Shown here piece by piece: positions 27,850 through 35,469 of a DNA stretch of 64,000 bases; the first letter of the stretch is position 1, and each line of letters opens with the position of its first letter. Made by a program: the position numbers and the translations under genes. Origin of the DNA: Amycolatopsis sp. NBC_01480 (GTDB lineage Bacteria > Actinomycetota > Actinomycetes > Mycobacteriales > Pseudonocardiaceae). Location: the NCBI RefSeq assembly GCF_036227205.1, contig NZ_CP109442.1, positions 3,844,001 to 3,908,000 on the forward strand, read 5' to 3'. The notes under the pieces are model-generated. The model was given only the letters and a program-made list of their open reading frames with translations. It was not told the origin of the DNA and ran no database searches.

Positions 27850-29777
27850 TTGACGCCCTCCGGGGTAACGCTCGTGATGATCTCGCGGAACAGGTCCTGC
27901 AGCTCCTCGGCCTTGAACGGCAGGCCGGCGACCTTGGTGTGCGAGTGGACGTCCACCAGGTACTTGGCTCGCAGCAGCAGGGCGAGCTGGCCGAGGTTCA
28001 TCTCCGGCACCACGACCTTGTCGTAGGAGCGGAGGATGTCGCCGAGGTTGCCGGGCAACGGGTTGAGGTGCCGTAGGTGCGCCTGCGCGACCGGCATGCC
28101 CAGCTTCCGCACCCGCCGGCAGGCGGCGCCGATGGGACCGTAGGACGAGCCCCAGCCGAGCGCGAGCACCCGCGCCTTGCCGCCGGACGGGTCGTCGACC
28201 ACAACGTCGGGCACGTCGATGCCGTCGATCTTCGCCTGGCGCAGCCGGACCATCTTGTCGTGGTTGTCGGGGTCGTAGGAGATGTGCCCGGTGCGGTCGG
28301 CCTTCTCCAGCCCGCCGATGCGGTGCTGCAGGCCGGGCGTGCCCGGCACGGCCCACGCGCGGGCCAGCGTCTCGGGATCGCGCACGTACGGCCAGAACTC
28401 GCCGGAGCCGTCGTCCGCGTTGGGCTCGGTGGCGAACTCGACGCGCAGGTCCGGCAGGTCCTCGACGTTCGGCACCAGCCACGGCTCGGAGCCGTTCGCG
28501 ATCGCGCCGTCGGACAGCAGCAGCACCGGGGTCCGGTACTTCAGTGCGATCCGGGTCGCCTCCATCGCCGCGTCGAAGCAGTCCGCGGGCGAGAGCGGCG
28601 CCACGATCGGCACCGGGGACTCGCCGTTGCGGCCGAACATCGCCTGCAGCAGGTCGGCCTGCTCGGTCTTGGTCGGCAGCCCGGTGGACGGTCCGCCGCG
28701 CTGCACGTCGATGACCACCAGCGGCAGTTCGGTCATCACGCCGAGGCCGACGGCTTCGGACTTCAGCGCGACGCCCGGCCCGGAGGTCGAGGTGACGCCC
28801 AGCGCGCCGCCGTAGGAGGCGCCCAGAGCCGCGCCGATGCCGGCGATCTCGTCCTCGGCCTGGAAGGTGATGATGCCGTAGTTCTTGTGCTTGGACAGCT
28901 CGTGCAGGATGTCCGAGGCCGGCGTGATCGGGTACGTGCCGAGCAGGATCTGCAGCCCGGACTGCTGACCGGCGGCGATCAGCCCGTACGCCAGCGCGGT
29001 GTTCCCGGTGATCTGCCGATAGGTGCCCTGGTTCAGCTTCGCGGGCGCGACCTCGAACGTGGTCGCGAACGACTCGGTGGTCTCCCCGTAGTTCCAGCCC
29101 GCGCGGAAGGCCAGGATGTTCGCCTCGGCGATGTCCGGCTTCTTGGCGAACTTCTCCTTGAGGAACCGCTCCGTGCCCTCGGTCGGCCGGTGGTACATCC
29201 ACGACAGCAGCCCGAGCGCGAACATGTTCTTGCACCGCTCGGCGTCCTTCTTGCCGAGCCCGGTCTCGGCCAGCGCGCCCTGGGTCAGGGTCGACATGGC
29301 GACGCGGTGCACCTGGAAGGACGAGAGCGAGTCGTCGTCCAGCGGGTCGTTCTCGTAGCCGACCTTCACCAGGTTGCGCTTGGTGAACTCGTCGGTGTTC
29401 AGGATGATCGTGCCGCCCTTGGGCACGTCGCGCTGGTTCGCCTTCAGCGCCGCCGGGTTCATCGCCACCAGCACGTCCGGCCGGTCGCCGGGGGTGAGGA
29501 TGTCGTAGTCGGCGAAGTGCACCTGGAACGAGGAGACACCGGGGATGGTGCCCTGCGGGGCGCGGATCTCGGCCGGGAAGTTCGGCATCGTCGACAGGTC
29601 GTTGCCGAACGCCGCCGCTTCGGAGGTGAAGCGGTCGCCGGTCAGCTGCATACCGTCGCCGGAGTCGCCCGCGAACCGGATGACCACCCGGTCCAGCTTG
29701 CTGACTTCGGTGGACCTGGTTGCGGTCAGGGAGCTGGGGCCGTCACCGGTCCCGCTGCCGTTCGCACTCGTGCTCAT
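27846..29777 (-). CDS. korA: 2-oxoglutarate:ferredoxin oxidoreductase, alpha subunit (gamma-alpha fusion)
   Basis: 643 residues. The N-terminal 190 residues form the gamma domain (VVIRFAGDSGDGMQLTGDRF near residue 30), followed by the pyrimidine-binding alpha domain with GTYPITPASDILHELS and FQAEDEIAGIGAALGASYGG, and a C-terminal domain with LGWGSSYGPI. Fused gamma-alpha architecture is that of actinobacterial KorA. Partner of korB downstream. The 259 bases upstream hold no gene; they must carry its promoter, though I cannot assign a clear -10/-35. Confidence 0.93.
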   Translation of the reverse strand: MSTSANGSGTGDGPSSLTATRSTEVSKLDRVVIRFAGDSGDGMQLTGDRFTSEAAAFGNDLSTMPNFPAEIRAPQGTIPGVSSFQVHFADYDILTPGDRPDVLVAMNPAALKANQRDVPKGGTIILNTDEFTKRNLVKVGYENDPLDDDSLSSFQVHRVAMSTLTQGALAETGLGKKDAERCKNMFALGLLSWMYHRPTEGTERFLKEKFAKKPDIAEANILAFRAGWNYGETTESFATTFEVAPAKLNQGTYRQITGNTALAYGLIAAGQQSGLQILLGTYPITPASDILHELSKHKNYGIITFQAEDEIAGIGAALGASYGGALGVTSTSGPGVALKSEAVGLGVMTELPLVVIDVQRGGPSTGLPTKTEQADLLQAMFGRNGESPVPIVAPLSPADCFDAAMEATRIALKYRTPVLLLSDGAIANGSEPWLVPNVEDLPDLRVEFATEPNADDGSGEFWPYVRDPETLARAWAVPGTPGLQHRIGGLEKADRTGHISYDPDNHDKMVRLRQAKIDGIDVPDVVVDDPSGGKARVLALGWGSSYGPIGAACRRVRKLGMPVAQAHLRHLNPLPGNLGDILRSYDKVVVPEMNLGQLALLLRAKYLVDVHSHTKVAGLPFKAEELQDLFREIITSVTPEGVK

Positions 29778-30036
29778 AGGTCAGGGAATCCCTCTCTCCC
29801 GACGTACTGCGGCCCCGGGTCGGCCCCGGGATGAACGCCCGCCCGGCGATGTCGGCTGGATCACCAGGCCTACCCCGAGGCTACTCGTCGGGGACTCGGG
29901 TATTCCCGAAGTGTGGGGTACCCGGACCGGAAGGATTCCGGGCCCGGCCGCGGTGGCGGACACAATTCAGCTCTGCTCGACCGATGGTAAAGGGATGACC
30001 GGGCCGAACGCAGTGACGCGCGTCTCCTGCCGGCCC

Positions 30037-30798
30037 CTACCGCCCGCTGATCCGGGCCTTCATCGCCGCCAGCCGCTCGGCGAACGCGGGCGCGGCCAGC
30101 GATTCCAGCTGCGGCCCGATCTCGGCGTCGACCGCGGCCGCGTGCTGGGTCAGGCCGCCGGTGTGGCGCAGCGTCCGCTTGGTGGACAAGACCACTTCGC
30201 GGGGCGAGGCCACGGCCGGCGCGGCGAGGTCGCGGGCGGCCTGGACCAATTCGTCGTGGCCGCCTTCGACCAGCCGGAGGGCCAGGCCGGCGCGCACCGC
30301 AGCCTCGGCGTCGAGCGCCTCGCCGAACAGCGTCATCGCGGCGGCCTGCTGCGGGCCGACGGCGCGCTGCGACATCCAGGTCATCCCGCCGCCAGGGTGC
30401 AGGCCCAGCTCGAGGAACCGCGGGATGAACTTCGCGCGCGGGCCGGCCAGCCGGACGTCCGCGGCGAGCGCGAGGTTCAGCCCGGCGCCGACGGCCGCGC
30501 CCCCGACCGCGGCGATCGTCGGCAGGGCGCAGCGCGCGACGGCGAGGAATCCCTCGTACACCGCGCGGAGGCCTTGTTCCCCCGCGGCGCCGAGCGCGGT
30601 CAGGTCCGCGCCCGCGCAGAAGGCGGGCGGCGCGCCGGTGACCACCACGGCGTGCACGGACTCGTCGGCCTCGGCCCGCGCGACGGCCGCGGCGAGTTCG
30701 GCGGACAGGTCGAGGGTCAGCGCGTTGCGGCTCTTCGGCGCGTCGACGGTGAGGAGCGCGACGCCCTGGTCGTGCTCGCTGTGGATGCGGTCGGTCAT
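30037..30798 (-). CDS. Crotonase (enoyl-CoA hydratase/isomerase) superfamily protein with altered active site
   Basis: 253 residues. Fold markers: SRNALT, the oxyanion-hole loop [14 protein letters not shown] and [20 protein letters not shown]. By eye alignment with rat crotonase, the positions of the two catalytic glutamates (144 and 164) are Asn (in GAGLN) and Phe (in FIPRF), so simple hydration is doubtful; it may be an isomerase, a thioesterase-like relative or another branch. ATG 30798 chosen because GGAAGG lies 8 bases upstream; GTG 30807 is possible. It lies downstream of the Lrp gene on the same strand but is separated from it by a palindromic repeat. Confidence 0.82.
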   Translation of the reverse strand: MTDRIHSEHDQGVALLTVDAPKSRNALTLDLSAELAAAVARAEADESVHAVVVTGAPPAFCAGADLTALGAAGEQGLRAVYEGFLAVARCALPTIAAVGGAAVGAGLNLALAADVRLAGPRAKFIPRFLELGLHPGGGMTWMSQRAVGPQQAAAMTLFGEALDAEAAVRAGLALRLVEGGHDELVQAARDLAAPAVASPREVVLSTKRTLRHTGGLTQHAAAVDAEIGPQLESLAAPAFAERLAAMKARISGR

Positions 30799-30821
30799 GG
30801 GGCTCACCTTCCCAGGAAGGA

Positions 30822-30867
30822 CTCGTGAGTATTTATGACGGTTCTAACCGGCATGAACACTCACGAG
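30822..30867. repeat. 46-bp palindromic repeat, copy 3
   Basis: Same family as 2366-2411, between two reverse-strand genes. It contains the TGA stop and the TCG of the last serine codon of the lrp gene (complement 30861-30866). Three arm positions differ from the perfect copies (ATTTATGAC; GGCATGAAC). Confidence 0.9.
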
Positions 30868-31310
30868 CTTTTGGGGTTCGGTGGCCGTTCCAACAGCCGG
30901 GACAGCACGACCGTGGACACGGTGCGGTCGATGATCTCCAAGCCGCGCAACCGTTCCAGCGCCGTCTCGAGGTGGTGGATGTCGCCCGCGCGCAGGTGGA
31001 CGATGGCGTCCGCGGCGCCGGACACGGTGTACGCGGCGACGACCTCCGGCAGCGGTTCGAGCCGGGCGCGGATGCGGGCGGGCGTGACGTTGCCCTGGCA
31101 GTGGACCTCGACGAAGGCCTCCGTCCCCCAGCCGAGCGCCTCCGGGTCGACCACCGCGGTGAAGCCGCGCAGGACCCCGGTTTCGAGGAGCCGGTCCACG
31201 CGCCGCTTCACCGCGGGCGCGGACAGACCGACGACCTTGCCGATCTCCGCGTAGCTGGAACGCGCGTTGGCCACCAGGCAGGAAACGATTCGCTGGTCGA
31301 TGCTGTTCAC
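30861..31310 (-). CDS. Lrp/AsnC family transcriptional regulator
   Basis: About 149 residues: an N-terminal helix-turn-helix (IDQRIVSCLVANARSSYAEIGKVV, then LSAPAVKRRVDRLLETGVL) and a C-terminal RAM ligand-sensing domain (EAFVEVHCQG to IDRTVSTVVLSRLL). GTG 31310 (VNSIDQRI) gives the usual start; TTG 31316 is the alternative. No ribosome site is visible, so translation may be leaderless. Divergent from the dimethylargininase gene at 31385, as in mycobacteria where an AsnC-type gene pairs with a DdaH-like gene; it likely controls arginine/ornithine catabolism. Its stop codon lies in the palindromic repeat. Confidence 0.88.
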   Translation of the reverse strand: MNSIDQRIVSCLVANARSSYAEIGKVVGLSAPAVKRRVDRLLETGVLRGFTAVVDPEALGWGTEAFVEVHCQGNVTPARIRARLEPLPEVVAAYTVSGAADAIVHLRAGDIHHLETALERLRGLEIIDRTVSTVVLSRLLERPPNPKSS

Positions 31311-31349
31311 ACGCAATGTTTAGCAGGTATACGCGCAGCAAACAGCGAT

Positions 31350-31384
31350 TGATTGTGATATTAGGTCAACCTTAGTCTTCAGGT
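31350..31384. promoter_or_regulatory. Divergent lrp-ddaH control region
   Basis: AT-richer spacer with ATTAGGTCAACCTTAGTC just before the ddaH start; AGGT-CA-ACCT (31364-31373) is a short inverted repeat that could be an Lrp-type site. No clear Shine-Dalgarno for ddaH. Inference only. Confidence 0.35.
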
Positions 31385-32227
31385 ATGCCGGGAACAGCTG
31401 AGCAGCGAGTGCCGACCACCCGCCGTTACCTCATGTGCGCGCCGCGGTTCTTCGCGGTCGACTACGTGATCAACCCCTGGATGGACCCCACCAAGCCGGT
31501 CAGCGCGGACGTCGCCGTCGCGCAGTGGACCGAGCTGCGCGACACCTACCGCCGCCTCGGCCACACCGTCGAGGAGATCGACCCGCAGCCCGGGCTGCCG
31601 GACATGGTCTTCGCCGCGAACTCCGGCACCGTCGTGGACGGGCGCGTGCTCGGCTCGCGGTTCCGGGCGCCGCAGCGCACCGCCGAGGCCGAGCACTTCC
31701 GCCGCTGGTTCGTCGAGCACGGCTACCGCGACATCACCATGCCGGAGAAGGTCAACGAGGCCGAGGGCGACTTCGCCTGGACCGGGCGGCTGCTGCTGGC
31801 CGGCACCGGCTTCCGCACCGACCCGGCCGCGCACGCGGAGGCACAGGAGGCGCTGGGCGTCCCGGTCGTCTCGCTGAGCCTGGTCGACCCGCGCTACTAC
31901 CACCTGGACACGGCGCTGTTCGTGCTCACCGAGGCCACGGACGCCGGCCCCGCGCAGATCGCGTACTACCCGGAGGCCTTCTCGCCCGGCTCCCGGCGGG
32001 TGCTGGCGCGGCTCTTCCCGGACGCGGTGATCGCGACGGCGGCCGACGCGGAGTGCTTCGGGCTCAACGGCGTCTCCGACGGGCGCAACGTCGTCCTGCC
32101 GCTGGAGGCGACCGAGCTGGCGGCCCGGCTGGCGGCCCGCGGGTACGACCCAGTGCACGTCGACATCTCCGAGTTGCGCAAGGCCGGCGGCGGTCCGAAG
32201 TGCTGCACTTTGGAGATTCGCAAATAA
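31385..32227 (+). CDS. ddaH: Dimethylargininase / arginine-modifying hydrolase
   Basis: 280 residues of the amidinotransferase superfamily. N-terminal LMCAPRFFAVDYVINPWM, substrate loop DMVFAANSGTVVDG, catalytic His in DPRYYHLDTALFVL and nucleophilic Cys near the C-terminus in GGGPKCCTLEIRK. Enzymes of this type hydrolyse methylated arginine to citrulline, or act on arginine/ornithine-route substrates; length matches the family. ATG 31385 begins MPGTAEQRV. Regulated probably by the divergent Lrp/AsnC gene. Confidence 0.88.
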   Translation: MPGTAEQRVPTTRRYLMCAPRFFAVDYVINPWMDPTKPVSADVAVAQWTELRDTYRRLGHTVEEIDPQPGLPDMVFAANSGTVVDGRVLGSRFRAPQRTAEAEHFRRWFVEHGYRDITMPEKVNEAEGDFAWTGRLLLAGTGFRTDPAAHAEAQEALGVPVVSLSLVDPRYYHLDTALFVLTEATDAGPAQIAYYPEAFSPGSRRVLARLFPDAVIATAADAECFGLNGVSDGRNVVLPLEATELAARLAARGYDPVHVDISELRKAGGGPKCCTLEIRK

Positions 32228-32311
32228 CTTTGTGTCAACAGTGTAACTACTCCATTTGCCAATCCGATTAATCGTGAAACGGGGGTACGCACGGTCTCGG
32301 AGGGGAGCGCG

Positions 32312-32950
32312 ATGGTCAACTTCGCGGTACACGGAGTAGGACGTCCGGAGCGCCCGCTCGATCCAGGGGAGGACGAGCGCTGGATCACGGTCGAGCAGTT
32401 CGACCGGCTGCTCGAAGCCGTCGCCGAGCAGGAAGACGCCCATCTGACCTTCGACGACGGCAACGCCTCCGACGTGGAGGTCGCGCTGCCGCGGCTCGTC
32501 TCGCGCGGGCTGCGGGCGGAGTTCTTCCCGCTGGCCGGCCGCGTCGGCGAGCGGGGCTACGTCGATCCGGACGGGCTGCGGCAGCTGGTCGACGCGGGCA
32601 TGCACGTCGGCTCCCACGGCTGGGAGCGCCGGGACTGGCGACGGCTGGACGACCGGCAGGCGCGCCGTGAGCTGGAGGCGGCGCCGCAGCTGCTGACCGA
32701 GCTGAGCGGACGGGCGGTCTGCCGGTACTCGCTGCCTTCGGGACGGCTGGACCGGCGGGTGCTCGGGCGGCTGCGGGCCGCGGGGGCCACGCGGGTCTAT
32801 TCGAGTTCGCGGTCGCTGGGGACCGGGCCCGGGGGATGGCTTCAGCCGCGGGTCCAGGTGCATCGGGAGATGGACTCGGGGTGGGTGAAGGCGGCGCTCG
32901 GCACCGGCGGGGGACTGCGGCGGGGGCTGGGCGGACGGTGGTGGGGCTGA
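32312..32950 (+). CDS. NodB-like polysaccharide deacetylase family protein, altered metal site
   Basis: 212 residues with good GGAGGGGAG ribosome site. The first NodB motif is present (HLTFDDGNASD). The second motif, normally H-x-x-x-H, reads SHGWERRDW: the first His is present but the second metal-ligand position is Arg. A later PSGRLDRRVLGRLRAAG matches the family's third motif region. No signal peptide, so cytoplasmic. It may act on a nucleotide or lipid sugar, or have lost activity. The Gly/Arg-rich C-terminus (GTGGGLRRGLGGRWWG) looks like read-through of non-coding sequence. Confidence 0.72.
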   Translation: MVNFAVHGVGRPERPLDPGEDERWITVEQFDRLLEAVAEQEDAHLTFDDGNASDVEVALPRLVSRGLRAEFFPLAGRVGERGYVDPDGLRQLVDAGMHVGSHGWERRDWRRLDDRQARRELEAAPQLLTELSGRAVCRYSLPSGRLDRRVLGRLRAAGATRVYSSSRSLGTGPGGWLQPRVQVHREMDSGWVKAALGTGGGLRRGLGGRWWG

Positions 32951-33001
32951 CGTTCGGGCGGGTGGCCGGGCTTTGGCGATACCTGCTCCGCTGGGGTCGG
33001 A

Positions 33002-33026
33002 CGCCGGTAAGGACTCCTTACCGGCG
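33002..33026. repeat. Short palindrome CGCCGGTAAGGA-C-TCCTTACCGGCG
   Basis: Perfect 12-bp arms about one base. Followed by a related imperfect segment (GCGGTTAAGGGGGCCTTGGC, 33033-33052) and, at about 33098-33132, two imperfect direct repeats CGGTGATGGGGAA and CGGTGGTGGGGAA. The 283-base gap 32951-33233 therefore holds several repeat relics plus the chitosanase promoter; no gene seen. Confidence 0.75.
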
Positions 33027-33200
33027 TTGGACGCGGTTAAGGGGGCCTTGGCGGCAGGCCGGGCCGGGCCTGGGTATTCGGTGACGGGGGCGGGGCGTCT
33101 CGGTGATGGGGAAAGTGTTCCGGTGGTGGGGAAGTACGCCTCGCCCAAGTTGAAAGGTGTAACGCGCAGGGGCATTCTGTTGGCACGCCGCGAATCTGTA

Positions 33201-33213
33201 AGGAAAGTTTCCT
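33201..33213. promoter_or_regulatory. Chitosanase-type operator (CsnR-box-like)
   Basis: AGGAAA-G-TTTCCT palindrome, flanked by TA and AAC, 20 bases upstream of the GH75 start. Similar palindromes upstream of Streptomyces chitosanase genes bind the ROK repressor CsnR. Sequence seen; regulator inferred. Confidence 0.7.
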
Positions 33214-33233
33214 AACCAGAGGGAGTGCGACAG

Positions 33234-33932
33234 ATGATGAGGAAGCTGATCCTGTTCGCGACGGTGGTGCTCGCTGCCACTGTGATGCCGTCGGCTGTCG
33301 CTTCGGCTTCGGTGCCCGCGGGGCACGGCCAGGCCGCGCCGGCCGCGGCGCCCACTGCCGCCGAGCTGCTCGCGAAGACCACGGGCTGCCAGCAGGTGTC
33401 CAACGGGAAGTACAAGACCGACGAGGACGCTTCGTCGGACACGGTCGCCGTTTGCGACGCCAACGGCGCCGTGTTCTGGAAAGCCGACATGGACATCGAC
33501 TGCGACGGGCAGCGGACCACGCAGTGCAACGAGAACACCGACTGCTGCTTCCAGCCCGACACGGCGTTCCACCAGTCCGACGACCAGCCTCTCGACGCCG
33601 CGAAGCTGCCGTACATCGTCGTGCCCAGTGCCTCGAGCAAGTGGAACTACGAGTCCTCGCAGCTCAAGGGCGGCGGGTCGTGCGCGGTGATCTACAACAA
33701 CAAGGTCGAGTACGCGGTGATCGGCGACACCGGGCCGACCGGGATCATCGGCGAGGCCTCCTACGCGACGGCCAACGACCTCGGCATCAACCCCGACCCG
33801 TCCAACGGCGGCACCGACTCCGGCGTCACCTACATCTGCTTCAAGAACTCCGAGGTCTCGCCCATCGAGGACCACGGCAGCGCCACGAGCACGGGGCAGG
33901 GTCTCGCCACCACCTTCGTGAACAGCAACTGA
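33234..33932 (+). CDS. Secreted chitosanase, glycoside hydrolase family 75
   Basis: 232 residues with a signal peptide (MMRKLILFATVVLAATVMPS, cleavage likely after ASA). The mature domain shows GH75 features: VAVCDANGAVFWKADMDIDC with the following cysteine-rich segment, and the active-site region AVIGDTGPTGIIGEASYATA containing the conserved Asp and Glu. It hydrolyses chitosan outside the cell. ATG 33234 chosen with GGGAG 8 bases upstream; ATG 33237 also possible. Upstream operator and downstream terminator make it a single-gene unit. Confidence 0.9.
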   Translation: MMRKLILFATVVLAATVMPSAVASASVPAGHGQAAPAAAPTAAELLAKTTGCQQVSNGKYKTDEDASSDTVAVCDANGAVFWKADMDIDCDGQRTTQCNENTDCCFQPDTAFHQSDDQPLDAAKLPYIVVPSASSKWNYESSQLKGGGSCAVIYNNKVEYAVIGDTGPTGIIGEASYATANDLGINPDPSNGGTDSGVTYICFKNSEVSPIEDHGSATSTGQGLATTFVNSN

Positions 33933-33944
33933 CCGGCCCACGCG

Positions 33945-33979
33945 GCGCCGGGGGAAGCTTTCGCGGCTTCCCCCGGCGC
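33945..33979 (+). terminator. Intrinsic terminator-like hairpin after chitosanase
   Basis: Perfect 14-bp arms GCGCCGGGGGAAGC (33945-33958) and GCTTCCCCCGGCGC (33966-33979), loop of 7, 12 bases after the stop. No long T run, as usual in actinomycetes. The rest of the gap to 34152 is AT-richer and has two GGTAACGA motifs (near 34066 and 34094) but no gene. Confidence 0.85.
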
Positions 33980-34152
33980 TTCGTCGCTTCTTGGCCGGAA
34001 ATGGCCCAACGGCAATGAAAACCGCCGCACGCGAGGCAAAAAAAGCGAAATCGATACCGGGATTCGGTAACGATTCCCCCGGTGGCCGAAAGTGGTAACG
34101 AACGGCCCCCGCCTGCCGACCAACCCGTCAGCTAACGGGCGGAGGTTCGGGC

Positions 34153-35469
34153 GTGAAGATCAGTGTCTTCGGGCTGGGTTACGTGGGGTGTGTGTCCGCG
34201 GCCTGCCTGGCGGGGCGTGGGCACGAGGTCGTCGGTGTCGACGTGAATCCGGTGAAAGTCGATTTGGTGACGCAAGGCCACGCGCCGGTGGTCGAAGAGC
34301 GGATCGGGGAGCTGACGGCGGAAGTCGTGGCGTCCGGGGCGCTGCGGGCGACCACCGATGTGGCGCTGGCCGTCGCGACGAGCGACGTGTCGCTGGTGTG
34401 CGTGGGCACGCCGTCGGCGGCCAACGGCAGCCTGTCCACCGAGTACCTGGAACGGGTCGCCGACCAGATCGGCGAAGCGTTGGCACGCAAAGGAACGCGG
34501 CATACGGTCGTATTCCGCAGCACCATGCTGCCAGGCACCTGCCTGGACCTGCTCGTGCCGATCCTGGAGAAGTCCAGTGGCGGCACGGCGGGCGTCGACT
34601 TCGGGGTCGCGGTGAACCCCGAGTTCCTGCGCGAGGGCAGCAGCGTCCGCGACTTCTTCGACCCGCCCAAGACCGTGATCGGCGAGATCGACCCGGCCAG
34701 CGGCGACGTGGTGGCCGAGCTCTACGAGGGCCTGCCCGGCGACGTCTTCCGCGTGCCGATCCCGGTCGCGGAAATGACCAAGTACGCCGACAACGCCTTC
34801 CACGGCCTCAAGATCGGCTTCGCCAACGAGCTCGGCTCGGTCTGCCGGGCGCTGGGCCTCGACTCGCACAAGGTGATGGACGTCTTCCTCGCCGACCGCA
34901 AGCTCAACGTGAGCCCCGCGTACCTGCGGCCCGGCTTCGCGTTCGGCGGCTCGTGCCTGCCGAAGGACCTGCGCGGGCTGGTTTACGCGGCGCACCGCGC
35001 GGACGTCTCGGTGCCGATCCTCGCGCATGTGCTGCCCTCCAACGAAGATCACCTGCAGCGCGCGTTCGACCTGGTCGCGCGCACCGGCAAGCGCAAGGTC
35101 GGGCTGTTCGGGCTGTCGTTCAAGCCCGGCACCGACGACCTGCGCGAGAGCCCGCTGGTCGAGCTGGCCGAGCGGCTGCTGGGCAAGGGCTACGACCTCA
35201 AGATCTACGACGCGAACGTCAGCCTTTCCCGGCTGATGGGCGCGAACCGCGAGTACATCGAAGGCCGGCTGCCGCACCTCGGGCAGCTGCTCGCCGGGTC
35301 CGTCGAAGAGGTGCTGGCGCACGCCGAGGTCTGCCTGATCGGCACGGCCGACCCCGCGGTGCTGGCCGCGCTCCCGCACGGCGGCGGGCAGACGCTCGTC
35401 GACCTGGTCCGCATCCCCGACGCCGAGGCGCGCCGGGCCGAAGAGGGATACGTCGGTCTTGCCTGGTGA
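34153..35469 (+). CDS. Nucleotide-sugar dehydrogenase, GDP-mannose 6-dehydrogenase (AlgD-like)
   Basis: 438 residues of the UDP-glucose/GDP-mannose dehydrogenase family. NAD site MKISVFGLGYVGCVSAACLA; catalytic Cys in RPGFAFGGSCLPKDLR. It shares segments with alginate-pathway AlgD rather than UDP-glucose dehydrogenases: GVDFGVAVNPEFLREG, KLNVSPAYLRPGFAFGG, LSFKPGTDDLRESPLVELAE and ANREYIEGRLPHL. The likely product is GDP-mannuronate, the uronic acid donor for the downstream polysaccharide. GTG start after GGCGGAGG. It overlaps the next gene by 11 bases. Substrate choice rests on motif recall, not on a computed tree. Confidence 0.82.
   Translation: MKISVFGLGYVGCVSAACLAGRGHEVVGVDVNPVKVDLVTQGHAPVVEERIGELTAEVVASGALRATTDVALAVATSDVSLVCVGTPSAANGSLSTEYLERVADQIGEALARKGTRHTVVFRSTMLPGTCLDLLVPILEKSSGGTAGVDFGVAVNPEFLREGSSVRDFFDPPKTVIGEIDPASGDVVAELYEGLPGDVFRVPIPVAEMTKYADNAFHGLKIGFANELGSVCRALGLDSHKVMDVFLADRKLNVSPAYLRPGFAFGGSCLPKDLRGLVYAAHRADVSVPILAHVLPSNEDHLQRAFDLVARTGKRKVGLFGLSFKPGTDDLRESPLVELAERLLGKGYDLKIYDANVSLSRLMGANREYIEGRLPHLGQLLAGSVEEVLAHAEVCLIGTADPAVLAALPHGGGQTLVDLVRIPDAEARRAEEGYVGLAW

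Noticed and set aside
26785..29235. korB extended to 816 codons
   Set aside because: The added N-terminus is antisense-like/off-phase over korA; GTG 27849 overlaps the korA stop and starts the recognised KorB sequence.
34067..34099. MtrA box formed by the two GTAAC motifs
   Set aside because: The motifs are 28 bases apart, while MtrA direct repeats are spaced by only a few bases.
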